Source: Mycolicibacterium iranicum (GTDB taxonomy: Bacteria; Actinomycetota; Actinomycetes; Mycobacteriales; Mycobacteriaceae). From it: a stretch of 64,000 nt of DNA. The DNA lies in the NCBI RefSeq assembly GCF_014190915.1, contig NZ_JACHVU010000013.1, positions 1-64,000 of the forward strand, written 5' to 3'. Both the position numbers and the translations under genes were made by a program. Below, piece by piece: positions 15,543 to 24,082 of the stretch. The stretch's first letter is position 1. The number at the start of each line of letters is the position of its first letter. Under the pieces are notes generated by a model. It ran no database searches. It had not been told where the DNA came from and worked only from the letters and a program-made list of their open reading frames with translations.

Positions 15543-16703
15543 CTACGCCGGGCGATCCCGGGTCGGCGCGGTAACCGTGCGATAGCGATCCCGTGCCACC
15601 AGGGTCAGGCGCAGGTCGTCGATCAGCGGGTCCAGGAACTGGGCGCGGTAGCCCCTGTCGCCGACCGCGCGGGCGGCCAGATACATGAACGTGAGCGCGG
15701 TCAGGAACATCGAGATCTGGATCAGGGCGTCGGGCACCGGAAGGGTCATGCCGAAGATGTGGCCGTCGCTGGGTCCGCGATCGGTCAACGCCGCCAACAA
15801 CTCCGGGCTGATCAGGATCAGGCCGAGGAGGAAGAAGAGCAGACCTGTCACCACCGACACGGTCAGCACCTGGACGATCTGCGACATCGCCAGGACGAAG
15901 ACGACGTTGGAACGCTCGGCCCGCGACAGCGGCACCCGTCGCGGCCGGTCCGGCATGGACGCGAAGGGGGTGCCCGTCAACCGGGCGGCATCCTCGGGTT
16001 GTTTCGCCTCGGGACGCAGGATGGGCCGGACGCTGCTCAGCGTGCCCGACACCAGGAACGCCGAGGCGATCAGCATGAGGAACAGCAGCGCGCCCCAGAG
16101 CCGGAGGCGACCGATGGTCGAGGCCATGGTCCACACGGGGCCGTTGAAGAACACGAGGACCGTCAGCAGCATCACCGGCAGGGCGCCGAGCAACAGGTTG
16201 CCGATCGAGGCGAGGTTGGCCAGCATCATCCGCACCGCCCAGCCCAGGACGGCCCCGACTCCCGTTGCCGTGCAGACGAATATCGCCGCGACGAGCGCCA
16301 GCGCGACGATCGTGTCGACCAGGACGCGCGGAGTGGGGCCTGCGTAGAGGCCGCCGAGCACCTCGATCGCCAGGCAGAGCCCCGAGACCGCGGAGCGCGC
16401 GCGCAGGTCGTCGATCCGCGACACCCGGCGTCCCACGAGTGCCGCCGACGGCAGCACCAGTACGACAGCGCCGAGGATGAACCATTCCGTCCGCGTCGGG
16501 CTGCCGTCGATGTCGATCGTGTGCTTCCCGGTGACGGTGACGACCAGGACCGAGAACACCATCGTCACCGCCAGCGCCGCCAGCGCGGGGGCCGAGCGGG
16601 TCCACACCCGCTGCACGAGCACTCCGGGCCGCAGCACGGCGGGCAGTCCGTGCTGCAGGAACCACCGCTCGGCGGCGCGGCGCTGTTCGGTCTCGGGGGC
16701 CAT
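15543..16703 (-). CDS. Polytopic membrane protein of unknown function (Rv2113-like)
   Basis: A 386-residue protein with roughly eight hydrophobic segments (for example ALAALAVTMVFSVLVVTV, WFILGAVVLVLPSAAL, VALALVAAIFVCTATGVGAVLGW, LLLGALPVMLLTVLVFF and VVTGLLFFLLGLILI). A soluble N-terminus and a basic linker between segments are present. No transport or enzyme motif is recognised. It starts at ATG 16703, divergent from dop with 93 bp between, and is followed nine bases later by the NsrR-like gene, so it is probably the first gene of that operon. Confidence 0.75.
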   Translation of the reverse strand: MAPETEQRRAAERWFLQHGLPAVLRPGVLVQRVWTRSAPALAALAVTMVFSVLVVTVTGKHTIDIDGSPTRTEWFILGAVVLVLPSAALVGRRVSRIDDLRARSAVSGLCLAIEVLGGLYAGPTPRVLVDTIVALALVAAIFVCTATGVGAVLGWAVRMMLANLASIGNLLLGALPVMLLTVLVFFNGPVWTMASTIGRLRLWGALLFLMLIASAFLVSGTLSSVRPILRPEAKQPEDAARLTGTPFASMPDRPRRVPLSRAERSNVVFVLAMSQIVQVLTVSVVTGLLFFLLGLILISPELLAALTDRGPSDGHIFGMTLPVPDALIQISMFLTALTFMYLAARAVGDRGYRAQFLDPLIDDLRLTLVARDRYRTVTAPTRDRPA

Positions 16704-16796
16704 GGCGGATAGATCTCACCATGCGGCCGGGTCCCGCGCGGGTGATCGCCGAGAGCCCGCGATCCGGTCCGCAGCGGTTCCCCTACGCTGGGCGGT

Positions 16797-18305
16797 ATGC
16801 AACGGATCATCGGAACAGAGGTCGAGTACGGCATATCGTCGCCGTCTGATCCGACCGCGAATCCGATCCTCACCTCCACCCAGGCGGTGCTCGCCTACGC
16901 GGCGGCGGCGGGCATCCAGCGCGCCAAGCGGACCCGGTGGGACTACGAGGTCGAATCGCCTCTGCGCGACGCCCGCGGTTTCGACCTGAGCCGCTCGTCG
17001 GGGCCGCCTCCGGTCGTCGACGCCGACGAGGTCGGCGCGGCGAACATGATCCTCACCAACGGGGCACGGCTGTACGTCGACCACGCCCACCCGGAGTACT
17101 CGGCGCCCGAGGTCACCGACCCGATGGATGCCGTGATCTGGGACAAGGCCGGTGAGCGGGTGATGGAGGCCGCGGCACGCCACGTCGCCAGCGTGCCCGG
17201 AGCGGCCAAGCTGCAGCTCTACAAGAACAACGTCGACGGCAAGGGCGCGTCCTACGGCACGCACGAGAACTACCTGATGAGCCGCCACACGCCGTTCTCG
17301 GCGGTCATCGCAGGGCTCACTCCGTTCCTGGTGTCGCGGCAGGTCATCACCGGCTCGGGGCGCGTGGGCATCGGCCCGTCCGGCGACGAGCCCGGGTTCC
17401 AGCTCTCGCAGCGGTCCGACTACATCGAGGTCGAGGTCGGCCTGGAGACCACGCTCAAGCGGGGCATCATCAACACCCGCGACGAACCGCACGCCGACGC
17501 CGACAAGTACCGCCGCCTGCACGTCATCATCGGCGACGCCAACCTCGCCGAGACCTCGACCTACCTGAAGGTCGGTGCGACGGCGCTGGTGCTGGATCTC
17601 ATCGAGGAAGGCCCGCAGCTGGGCCTGGACCTGTCCGATCTGGCCCTGGCCCGTCCCGTGCACGCCGTCCACGTGGTCTCTCGGGATCCGTCGCTGCGGG
17701 CGACGGTCGCGCTGGCCGACGGCCGCGAGATGACCGCGCTGGCGCTGCAGCGCATCTACCTCGACCGCGTGGCCAAGCTGGTGGACAGCCGGGACCCGGA
17801 CCCGCGGGCGACACATGTGCTGCAGACGTGGGCGCACGTGCTCGATCTCCTCGAGCGCGATCCGATGGAGTGCGCCGACCTGCTCGACTGGCCCGCCAAG
17901 CTGCGGTTGCTGGAGGGTTTCCGCAACCGCGAGAACCTCAGCTGGAACGCGCCGCGACTGCACCTGGTGGACCTGCAGTATTCGGACGTCCGTCTGGACA
18001 AGGGCCTGTACAACCGGCTGGTGGCCCGCGGCTCCATGCAGCGGCTGGTCACCGAACAGCAGGTGCTCGACGCGGTGGACAATCCGCCGACCGACACCCG
18101 CGCCTACTTCCGCGGCGAGTGCCTGCGCCGCTTCGGGGCCGACATCGCCGCCGCGAGCTGGGATTCGGTGATCTTCGACCTGGGCGGTGACTCACTGGTG
18201 CGCATCCCGACCCTGGAACCGCTGCGCGGCAGCAAGGCTCACGTCGGCGCCCTGCTCGATTCCGTGGACAGCGCCGTCGAACTGGTCGAGCAACTGACGA
18301 CCTGA
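16797..18305 (+). CDS. dop: Pup deamidase/depupylase
   Basis: Dop converts the C-terminal Gln of Pup to Glu and also removes Pup from substrates. The 502-residue protein has the glutamine-synthetase-like fold shared with PafA: GTEVEYGI at residues 6-13 (ATP/Mg Glu), LTNGARLYVDHAHPEYSAPE with D95 in the place of the catalytic Asp, and INTRDEPHADADKYRRLHVI. The insertion rich in Asp/Arg (about residues 46-80, VESPLRDARGFDLSRSSGPPPVVDADE) is the Dop-loop that separates Dop from PafA. It lies 105 bp upstream of pup. Confidence 0.97.
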   Translation: MQRIIGTEVEYGISSPSDPTANPILTSTQAVLAYAAAAGIQRAKRTRWDYEVESPLRDARGFDLSRSSGPPPVVDADEVGAANMILTNGARLYVDHAHPEYSAPEVTDPMDAVIWDKAGERVMEAAARHVASVPGAAKLQLYKNNVDGKGASYGTHENYLMSRHTPFSAVIAGLTPFLVSRQVITGSGRVGIGPSGDEPGFQLSQRSDYIEVEVGLETTLKRGIINTRDEPHADADKYRRLHVIIGDANLAETSTYLKVGATALVLDLIEEGPQLGLDLSDLALARPVHAVHVVSRDPSLRATVALADGREMTALALQRIYLDRVAKLVDSRDPDPRATHVLQTWAHVLDLLERDPMECADLLDWPAKLRLLEGFRNRENLSWNAPRLHLVDLQYSDVRLDKGLYNRLVARGSMQRLVTEQQVLDAVDNPPTDTRAYFRGECLRRFGADIAAASWDSVIFDLGGDSLVRIPTLEPLRGSKAHVGALLDSVDSAVELVEQLTT

Positions 18306-18410
18306 CCCGGCTATCCCCGGCAATCGCGGGTCCGCCCGGTAGTGTGGTGAGACCGGCGGGACGTCGGCCGGGTGCCCGTGCAGACGGGTTCACTGACGCA
18401 GGAGGCAGCG

Positions 18411-18605
18411 ATGGCGCAGGAGCAGACCAAGCGTGGCGGCGGCGGCGGCGAGGACGACGACCTCACCGGCAGCACGGCCGCCGGCCAGGAGCGCCGCGAG
18501 AAGCTGACCGAAGAGACCGATGACCTCCTGGACGAGATCGACGACGTCCTGGAGGAGAACGCCGAGGACTTCGTCCGTGCGTACGTGCAGAAGGGTGGAC
18601 AGTGA
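18411..18605 (+). CDS. pup: Prokaryotic ubiquitin-like protein Pup
   Basis: Pup is the 64-residue protein tag linked through its C-terminus to lysines of proteins destined for the proteasome. It is mostly disordered, with a poly-Gly/acidic N-terminus (RGGGGGEDDDLTG), the Mpa-binding helical region (about residues 25-50, QERREKLTEETDDLLDEIDDVLEEN) and the FVRAYVQKGGQ end. The terminal residue is Gln, so Dop must deamidate it before PafA can ligate it. A strong AGGAGG at 18400-18405 supports ATG 18411. The stop overlaps prcB (GTGA). Confidence 0.98.
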   Translation: MAQEQTKRGGGGGEDDDLTGSTAAGQERREKLTEETDDLLDEIDDVLEENAEDFVRAYVQKGGQ

Positions 18606-19507
18606 CCTGGCCGGATCGAGATAAGTCCGCCTTTCCGTCCGCGCTACCCGGGGCCTTCAGCGCCCCGTCGGCCCTGTCCCACGGCGGGGTGAACCCGTCG
18701 TCGTTCTCGGATTTCCTGCGCCACCAGGCGCCGCACCTGCTGCCGGCCGGCAGCGGTCCCGTCCCCACGGACGCCGTTCCGCACGGCACGACGATCGTGG
18801 CGCTCAAGTACCCCGGCGGTGTGGTGATGGCCGGTGACCGGCGCGCCACCCAGGGCCACATGATCGCCAGCCGCGACGTGCAGAAGGTCTACATCACCGA
18901 CGACTACACCGTGACCGGCATCGCCGGGACTGCGGCGATCGCGGTCGAGTTCGCGCGGCTGTACGCCGTGGAGCTCGAGCACTACGAGAAACTCGAAGGC
19001 GTCGCGCTGACGTTCCCCGGCAAGGTCAACAGGCTCGCGACCATGGTGCGCGGCAACCTCGGCGCTGCGCTGCAGGGATTCGTGGCGCTGCCCCTGCTCG
19101 CCGGCTACGACCTCGACGACCCGAATCCGCAAGGCGCAGGACGGATCGTGTCCTTCGACGCCGCCGGCGGACACAATCTCGAAGAAGAGGGCTACCAGTC
19201 GGTGGGGTCGGGTTCGATCTTCGCCAAGTCGTCGATGAAGAAGCTCTATTCGCAGGTCTCCGACGCCGACTCCGCGCTCCGGGTCGCCGTCGAGGCGCTC
19301 TACGACGCCGCCGACGACGACTCGGCCACCGGCGGACCGGATCTCGTCCGCGGCATCTTCCCGACCGCTGTCGTGATCGACGCCGACGGCGCCCGCGAGG
19401 TGCCCGAGCAGCAGATCGCCACGGTGTGCCGCAGCATCATCGAAAGCCGTTCCCGAGCAGACACGTTCGGGCCCGACGCCGAGGCCGTTCGAGGTGACGA
19501 CCAGTGA
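18602..19507 (+). CDS. prcB: 20S proteasome beta subunit
   Basis: A 301-residue precursor of the catalytic 20S subunit. The propeptide is residues 1-62; autocleavage at HG|TTIV would expose the nucleophile Thr63. The mature part carries the expected core: VVMAGDRRATQGHMIASRDVQKVYITDDYTVTGIAGTAAIAVEF (with the catalytic Asp and Lys) and YQSVGSGSIFAKSSMKKLY (the SGS region). It starts on a GTG overlapping the pup stop and ends overlapping the prcA start, so Pup and both protease subunits are made from one coupled message. Confidence 0.97.
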   Translation: MTWPDRDKSAFPSALPGAFSAPSALSHGGVNPSSFSDFLRHQAPHLLPAGSGPVPTDAVPHGTTIVALKYPGGVVMAGDRRATQGHMIASRDVQKVYITDDYTVTGIAGTAAIAVEFARLYAVELEHYEKLEGVALTFPGKVNRLATMVRGNLGAALQGFVALPLLAGYDLDDPNPQGAGRIVSFDAAGGHNLEEEGYQSVGSGSIFAKSSMKKLYSQVSDADSALRVAVEALYDAADDDSATGGPDLVRGIFPTAVVIDADGAREVPEQQIATVCRSIIESRSRADTFGPDAEAVRGDDQ

Positions 19508-20250
19508 GCTTCCCGTATTTCATCTCACCCGAGCAGGCGATGCGCGAGCGCTCGGAGTTGGCGCGAAAAGGAATCTCGCGCGGCCGCAGCGTGATCGCGC
19601 TGGCCTACGCCGACGGTGTGCTGTTCGTGGCCGAGAACCCGTCGCGCTCCCTGCAGAAGGTGAGCGAACTGTACGACCGCGTGGGCTTCGCGGCCGTGGG
19701 GCGCTTCAACGAGTTCAACAACCTCCGCAGTGGCGGGATCAGGTTCGCCGACACCCAGGGCTACGCCTACTCGCGACGTGACGTGACGGGACGCCAGCTG
19801 GCCAACGTGTACGCACAGACGCTCGGCACGATCTTCACCGAGCAGGCCAAGCCTTACGAGGTCGAACTCTGCGTGGCCGAAGTCGCTCATCACGGGGAGA
19901 CGAAAGCCCCTGAGCTGTACCGGATCACCTACGACGGATCCATCGCCGACGAGCCCCATTTCGTGGTGATGGGCGGCACCACCGAGCCGATCGCGGCGGC
20001 CCTCAACGAGTCGTACGCCGAGAACGCCAGCCTGGCCGACGCGGTGTCCATCGCCGTCAGTGCCTTGAGCACAGGCGGAAACGGCGCCGAACCCAGGACG
20101 TTGGGACCCTCGACGCTCGAAGTCGCGATCCTCGACGCCAACCGGCCGCGACGGGCATTCCGTCGTATCACCGGCAGCGCCCTGGAGGCGCTGCTGCCGG
20201 TCGCCGAACCTGCCGACGACAGCGCGCCGTCCGAGGGCAGCGACTCCTAA
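19504..20250 (+). CDS. prcA: 20S proteasome alpha subunit
   Basis: A 248-residue alpha subunit forming the outer, gating rings of the 20S core. It begins MSFPYFISPEQAMRERSELARKGISRGRSVIALAYADGVLFVAENPSRSLQKVSELYDRVGFAAVGRFNEFNNLRSGGIRFAD. It has no propeptide and no catalytic Thr. The flexible N-terminal residues close the gate until the Mpa C-terminus docks. GTG 19504 overlaps the prcB stop (GTGA). The C-terminal tail is acidic and Ser-rich. A hairpin follows the stop by eight bases. Confidence 0.97.
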   Translation: MSFPYFISPEQAMRERSELARKGISRGRSVIALAYADGVLFVAENPSRSLQKVSELYDRVGFAAVGRFNEFNNLRSGGIRFADTQGYAYSRRDVTGRQLANVYAQTLGTIFTEQAKPYEVELCVAEVAHHGETKAPELYRITYDGSIADEPHFVVMGGTTEPIAAALNESYAENASLADAVSIAVSALSTGGNGAEPRTLGPSTLEVAILDANRPRRAFRRITGSALEALLPVAEPADDSAPSEGSDS

Positions 20251-20258
20251 CGCTTCTT

Positions 20259-20276
20259 GGCGCCGACGTCGGCGCC
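20259..20276. terminator. GC-rich hairpin after prcA
   Basis: The 18-base perfect palindrome GGCGCCGACGTCGGCGCC begins eight bases after the prcA stop. It can form a 7-bp stem with a 4-base loop. No T tract follows, as is common for mycobacterial terminators. It fits the end of the pup-prcBA operon. The other 240 bases up to the betaine cassette hold no gene I can support, only the palindromes at 20415-20450. Confidence 0.4.
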
Positions 20277-20414
20277 GGTGTCGGTGTCGCGCACCCGCGC
20301 GGATCTGAGCGGGCACCCGTGGATCCATGGCGTCCCGGGCTGGGGCACGTCGTTGTTCCCAGTTTCCCTTCAGCGTGTTGGCCTTGCGCTGCCCTGCCAA
20401 CGGGTGGATGATTT

Positions 20415-20450
20415 GTTGCGTATAACGCATCGCGTTGCGTAGTACGCAAC
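20415..20450. promoter_or_regulatory. Twin 17-bp palindromes, likely operator of the betaine cassette
   Basis: Two sites lie side by side. Site 1 at 20415-20431 is an imperfect palindrome with TGCGT/ACGCA arms. Site 2 at 20434-20450 is perfect: GTTGCGTA-G-TACGCAAC. They agree at 14 of 17 bases and their centres are 19 bp apart, about two helix turns, so a tetramer or two dimers could bind one DNA face. They sit 48 bp before the dimethylglycine oxidase gene. The cassette's only DNA-binding protein is IclR-type, a family that often uses paired palindromes; that link is inference. Confidence 0.6.
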
Positions 20451-20498
20451 AACTAGATGCGGCAAAAATCATCATCCTGAATCGAAAGCGGTCGAGGC

Positions 20499-22943
20499 AT
20501 GCCCAAAGTCGTCGTGATCGGTGCCGGCATCGTCGGCACTTCGCTGGCCGACGAACTGACCGCTCGCGGATGGACGGACGTCACGCTCGTCGATCGCGGA
20601 CCGCTGTTCGCCACGGGAGGCTCCACGTCCCACGCGCCCGGCCTGGTCTTCCAGACCAACCCGTCCAAGACGATGACGGCGTTCGCCCGCTACACGGTCG
20701 AGAAGTTCTCGGCGCTCCAGCATCCCGACGGCTGGGCGTTCAACCCCGTCGGTGGCCTGGAGGTGGCCACCACCGCTGAACGGCTCGCCGACCTGCACCG
20801 TAAAGTCGGATGGGCACAGTCCTGGGGGATCGACGGTCATCTGCTGAGCCCGGCCGAGTGCGCCGCCCTGCACCCACTGATCGACACTGATCGGATCCTC
20901 GGTGGGTTCCACACCCCGGCCGACGGTCTCGCCAAGGCGCTGCGCGCCGCCGAGGCGCAGGCCCGGCGTGCCGAGGCCCGCGGCGCCACCCTGCGGCCCC
21001 ACACCGAGGTGCTCGGTGTGCTTGACAACGGCCGCCGCGTCACGGGCGTCCGCACCGCAGACGGCGTCCTGGAGGCCGACGTCGTGGTGTGTGCCGCCGG
21101 TTTCTGGGGCGCTCAGTTCGCCCGCCAGGTCGGTCTCGTCCTGCCGCTGGTACCGATGGCCCACCAGTACGCGCGCACCGGACAGATCGCCGAGCTCGTC
21201 GGCCGCAACACCGAGCGCACCGAGGCGGGGCTGCCGATTCTGCGCCACCAGGATCAGGACCTCTATTTCCGCGAGCACGTCGACCGCCTCGGTATCGGCT
21301 CCTACAGTCATCGGCCCATGCCGGTGGACATGACCCACCTGCTCGCCGACACCGCGGGTGAGCCGATGCCGTCGATGATGCCGTTCACCGAGGAGGACTT
21401 CGCACCCGCCTGGCGGGCCGCCGCCGAACTGCTACCGGCGCTGGGGGATGCGAAGGTCGAGGAGGCGTTCAACGGCATCTTCTCGTTCACCCCGGACGGG
21501 TTCTCCCTCATGGGCGAGCATCGCGAGCTGCCCGGATTCTGGGTTGCCGAAGCTGTCTGGGTCACCCATTCGGCCGGCGTCGCCAAGGCCACCGCCGAAT
21601 GGATCATTGACGGGACACCCTCGATCGACACCCACGAATGCGACCTGTACCGCTTCGAAGACGCCGCCCGCAGCCCGGAGTTCGTCCTGCAGACCAGCAC
21701 GCAGGCCTTCGTCGAGGTCTACGACGTGATCCACCCGCACCAGCACCGCACCGCGCTGCGCGGACTGCGCACCAGCCCGTTTCATCACCGCCACACCGAG
21801 CTCGGCGCGTACTTCTTCGAGGGCGGCGGCTGGGAGCGACCCGCCTGGTTCGAGTCGAATTCGACGCTGGCACAACGGCTTTTCGACGACGGACTGGCCG
21901 TTCCCGATCGGGACGAGTGGGCGGGCAGGTTCTGGTCACCGATCTCGGTGGCCGAGGCGCACTGGACGCGCCAGAGCGTCGCGATGTATGACATGACGCC
22001 GCTGACCCGGTACGAGGTCTGCGGTCCGGGCGCCGCGTCGTTCCTGCAACGGATGACCACCAACAACGTCGACAAGAGCGTCGGATCGGTCACCTACACC
22101 CTGCTGCTCGACGACGCCGGGGGGATCCGCAGCGACCTGACCGTCGCCCGGCTGGGTCCGGACACCTTCCAGGTCGGCGCCAACTCCCCGATGGACCTCG
22201 ACTGGCTTTCCAGGCACAAGCCTTCCGACGTGATGTTGCGTGACATCACCGGTGGCACGTGCTGCCTGGGGGTATGGGGGCCGAAGGCCCGCGAAGTGCT
22301 CGCCCCGCTGTGTCCCGACGACCTGTCACACGGCGCCTTCGGCTACTTCCGGGCCCGCCACACCCATCTGGGTGCCATCCCGGTGACGATGATGCGGGTG
22401 TCCTACGTCGGCGAGCTCGGCTGGGAGATCTACGCGAGTGCGGAGTACGGGGCCGCGTTGTGGGATCTGGTGGCCGAGTCCGGCGCGCCGCACGACATCA
22501 TCCCCGCCGGGCGCATCGCCTTCAACAGCCTGCGCATCGAAAAGGGTTACCGCAGTTGGGGAACCGATATGACGGCCGAGCACCGACCGGCCGCAGCCGG
22601 CCTGGACTTCGCGGTTCGCTTCGGCAAGGACACCGACTTCGTGGGCAAGGAGGCGCTGCAGACCGCGGCTGCGCCCGCAACGACGTTGCGCAGCATCGTG
22701 TTCGACGACCCTGACGCCGCCGTCCTGGGCAAGGAGCCGGTCTCGCTCGGCGGCACCTGCGTCGGCTACATCACCAGCGCCGGCCATTCCGCGACGATCG
22801 GCCGCACCATCGCCTACGCCTGGCTGCCGTCGCACGTGGCGGTCGGCGATGTCGTCACCGTCGCCTACCGGGGAGCCACCCATGCGGCCCGGGTGCATGC
22901 CGAACCGGTCGTGGACCCCGAGATGACCCGGATCAAGAGGTAG
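20499..22943 (+). CDS. Dimethylglycine oxidase-type FAD/folate enzyme
   Basis: An 814-residue two-domain enzyme that demethylates N,N-dimethylglycine to sarcosine. The N-terminal half is a DAO-type FAD domain: VVVIGAGIVGTSLADELTARGW at the start, then STSHAPGLVFQTNPSKTM and LPILRHQDQDLYFREH. From about residue 430 it is a GcvT/aminomethyltransferase-like tetrahydrofolate domain (YDMTPLTRYEVCGPGAASFLQRMTTNNV... SYVGELGWEIY... RIEKGYRSWGTDMTAEH). This layout and the residues match Arthrobacter dimethylglycine oxidase closely. The folate domain would capture the methyl group as methylene-THF. First gene of the cassette, behind the twin palindromes; its stop is two bases before the next start. 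Confidence 0.88.
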   Translation: MPKVVVIGAGIVGTSLADELTARGWTDVTLVDRGPLFATGGSTSHAPGLVFQTNPSKTMTAFARYTVEKFSALQHPDGWAFNPVGGLEVATTAERLADLHRKVGWAQSWGIDGHLLSPAECAALHPLIDTDRILGGFHTPADGLAKALRAAEAQARRAEARGATLRPHTEVLGVLDNGRRVTGVRTADGVLEADVVVCAAGFWGAQFARQVGLVLPLVPMAHQYARTGQIAELVGRNTERTEAGLPILRHQDQDLYFREHVDRLGIGSYSHRPMPVDMTHLLADTAGEPMPSMMPFTEEDFAPAWRAAAELLPALGDAKVEEAFNGIFSFTPDGFSLMGEHRELPGFWVAEAVWVTHSAGVAKATAEWIIDGTPSIDTHECDLYRFEDAARSPEFVLQTSTQAFVEVYDVIHPHQHRTALRGLRTSPFHHRHTELGAYFFEGGGWERPAWFESNSTLAQRLFDDGLAVPDRDEWAGRFWSPISVAEAHWTRQSVAMYDMTPLTRYEVCGPGAASFLQRMTTNNVDKSVGSVTYTLLLDDAGGIRSDLTVARLGPDTFQVGANSPMDLDWLSRHKPSDVMLRDITGGTCCLGVWGPKAREVLAPLCPDDLSHGAFGYFRARHTHLGAIPVTMMRVSYVGELGWEIYASAEYGAALWDLVAESGAPHDIIPAGRIAFNSLRIEKGYRSWGTDMTAEHRPAAAGLDFAVRFGKDTDFVGKEALQTAAAPATTLRSIVFDDPDAAVLGKEPVSLGGTCVGYITSAGHSATIGRTIAYAWLPSHVAVGDVVTVAYRGATHAARVHAEPVVDPEMTRIKR

Positions 22944-22945
22944 CC

Positions 22946-24082
22946 GTGACCTACGACGTGATCGTGATCGGGCTCGGCGGCATGGGCAGCGCCGCGGCGT
23001 ATCACCTTGCCGCCCGCGGACAGCGGGTGCTCGGGCTGGAAAAGTTCACCCCGGCGCACGACAAGGGGTCCAGCCACGGCGGGTCGCGCATCATCCGGCA
23101 GTCCTACTTCGAGGACCCCGCCTATGTGCCGCTGCTGCTGCGCGCCTACGAGCTGTGGGACAGACTGGCCCTCGACAGCGCACGCGAGGTCTACCGGATG
23201 ACCGGAGGCGTGTTCATCGGACCCCCGGACAGCCTCACCGTGGCAGGCAGCCTGCGTGCGAGCCGGCAGTGGGATCTGCCCCACGAGGTGCTCGAGGACG
23301 CCGAGATACGGTCGCGCTTCCCGAATTTCACGCCGAACCCCGGTGACGTCGCACTGTTCGAGGCGAAGGCCGGCTTCGCCAGGCCGGAGCTGACGGTGCA
23401 GGCCCATCTCGACCTCGCCGAAAAAGCAGGAGCCACACTGCGGTTCGGTCACGAGGTGCTGGAATGGTCGGAGACGTCCGGGGGGGTGACGGTACGGACG
23501 GCCGAGGGTACCTTCACCGCCGGGCAGGTCGTGATCTGCCCGGGAGCGTGGGCGCCGCAGCTGCTCGCCGAGTTCGGCATCCCGATCACGGTGGAACGGC
23601 AGGTGCTCTACTGGCTGGACCCCGTCGGCGGCACCGCGCCGTTCGTCGATCACCCCATTTTCATCGACGAGAACGACGCCGGGGCACAGATCTACGGGTT
23701 CCCTGCCATCGACGGACCTCGCGGCGGGGTCAAGGTCGCGTTCTTCCGCAAGGGCGTCGAGTGCTCCCCGGACACCATCGACCGCACCGTGCACGACCAC
23801 GAGATCCGCGAGATGCGCGAACGGGTCGCCGACCTGCTGCCCGCCCTCGACGGGCCGTGCCTGCACTCGGCGACGTGCATGTACGCCAACACCCCGGATC
23901 AGCACTTCGTGATCGCCCGCCACCCCGAGAGCGCGAACGTGACGGTGGCGTGCGGATTCTCGGGGCACGGCTTCAAGTTCGTGCCGGTCGTGGGGGAGAT
24001 CCTCGCCGACCTGGCCACCACCGGTGCGACGGCGCACCCGATCTCGCTTTTCGACCCACGCAGATTGGTGACGACGACATGA
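22946..24082 (+). CDS. Monomeric sarcosine oxidase-type flavoprotein
   Basis: A 378-residue FAD enzyme of the monomeric sarcosine oxidase/N-methyltryptophan oxidase group, expected to convert sarcosine to glycine, formaldehyde and H2O2. The N-terminus DVIVIGLGGMGSAAAYHLAARG binds FAD. SSHGGSRIIRQSYFEDPAYVPL is the family active-site segment. C311 in ATCMYANTPDQHF is at the position that carries the covalent flavin. GTG 22946 follows the preceding stop by two bases, and its own stop overlaps the Rieske gene (ATGA). Within this operon sarcosine is the natural substrate; a related N-methyl amino acid cannot be excluded. Confidence 0.85.
   Translation: MTYDVIVIGLGGMGSAAAYHLAARGQRVLGLEKFTPAHDKGSSHGGSRIIRQSYFEDPAYVPLLLRAYELWDRLALDSAREVYRMTGGVFIGPPDSLTVAGSLRASRQWDLPHEVLEDAEIRSRFPNFTPNPGDVALFEAKAGFARPELTVQAHLDLAEKAGATLRFGHEVLEWSETSGGVTVRTAEGTFTAGQVVICPGAWAPQLLAEFGIPITVERQVLYWLDPVGGTAPFVDHPIFIDENDAGAQIYGFPAIDGPRGGVKVAFFRKGVECSPDTIDRTVHDHEIREMRERVADLLPALDGPCLHSATCMYANTPDQHFVIARHPESANVTVACGFSGHGFKFVPVVGEILADLATTGATAHPISLFDPRRLVTTT

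Noticed and set aside
20247..20347. Minus-strand ORF of about 33 residues ending GADVGAKKR next to prcA
   Set aside because: It might be the tail of a decayed gene, but its last codons overlap the prcA end and the hairpin, there is no ribosome site, and no family is recognised.
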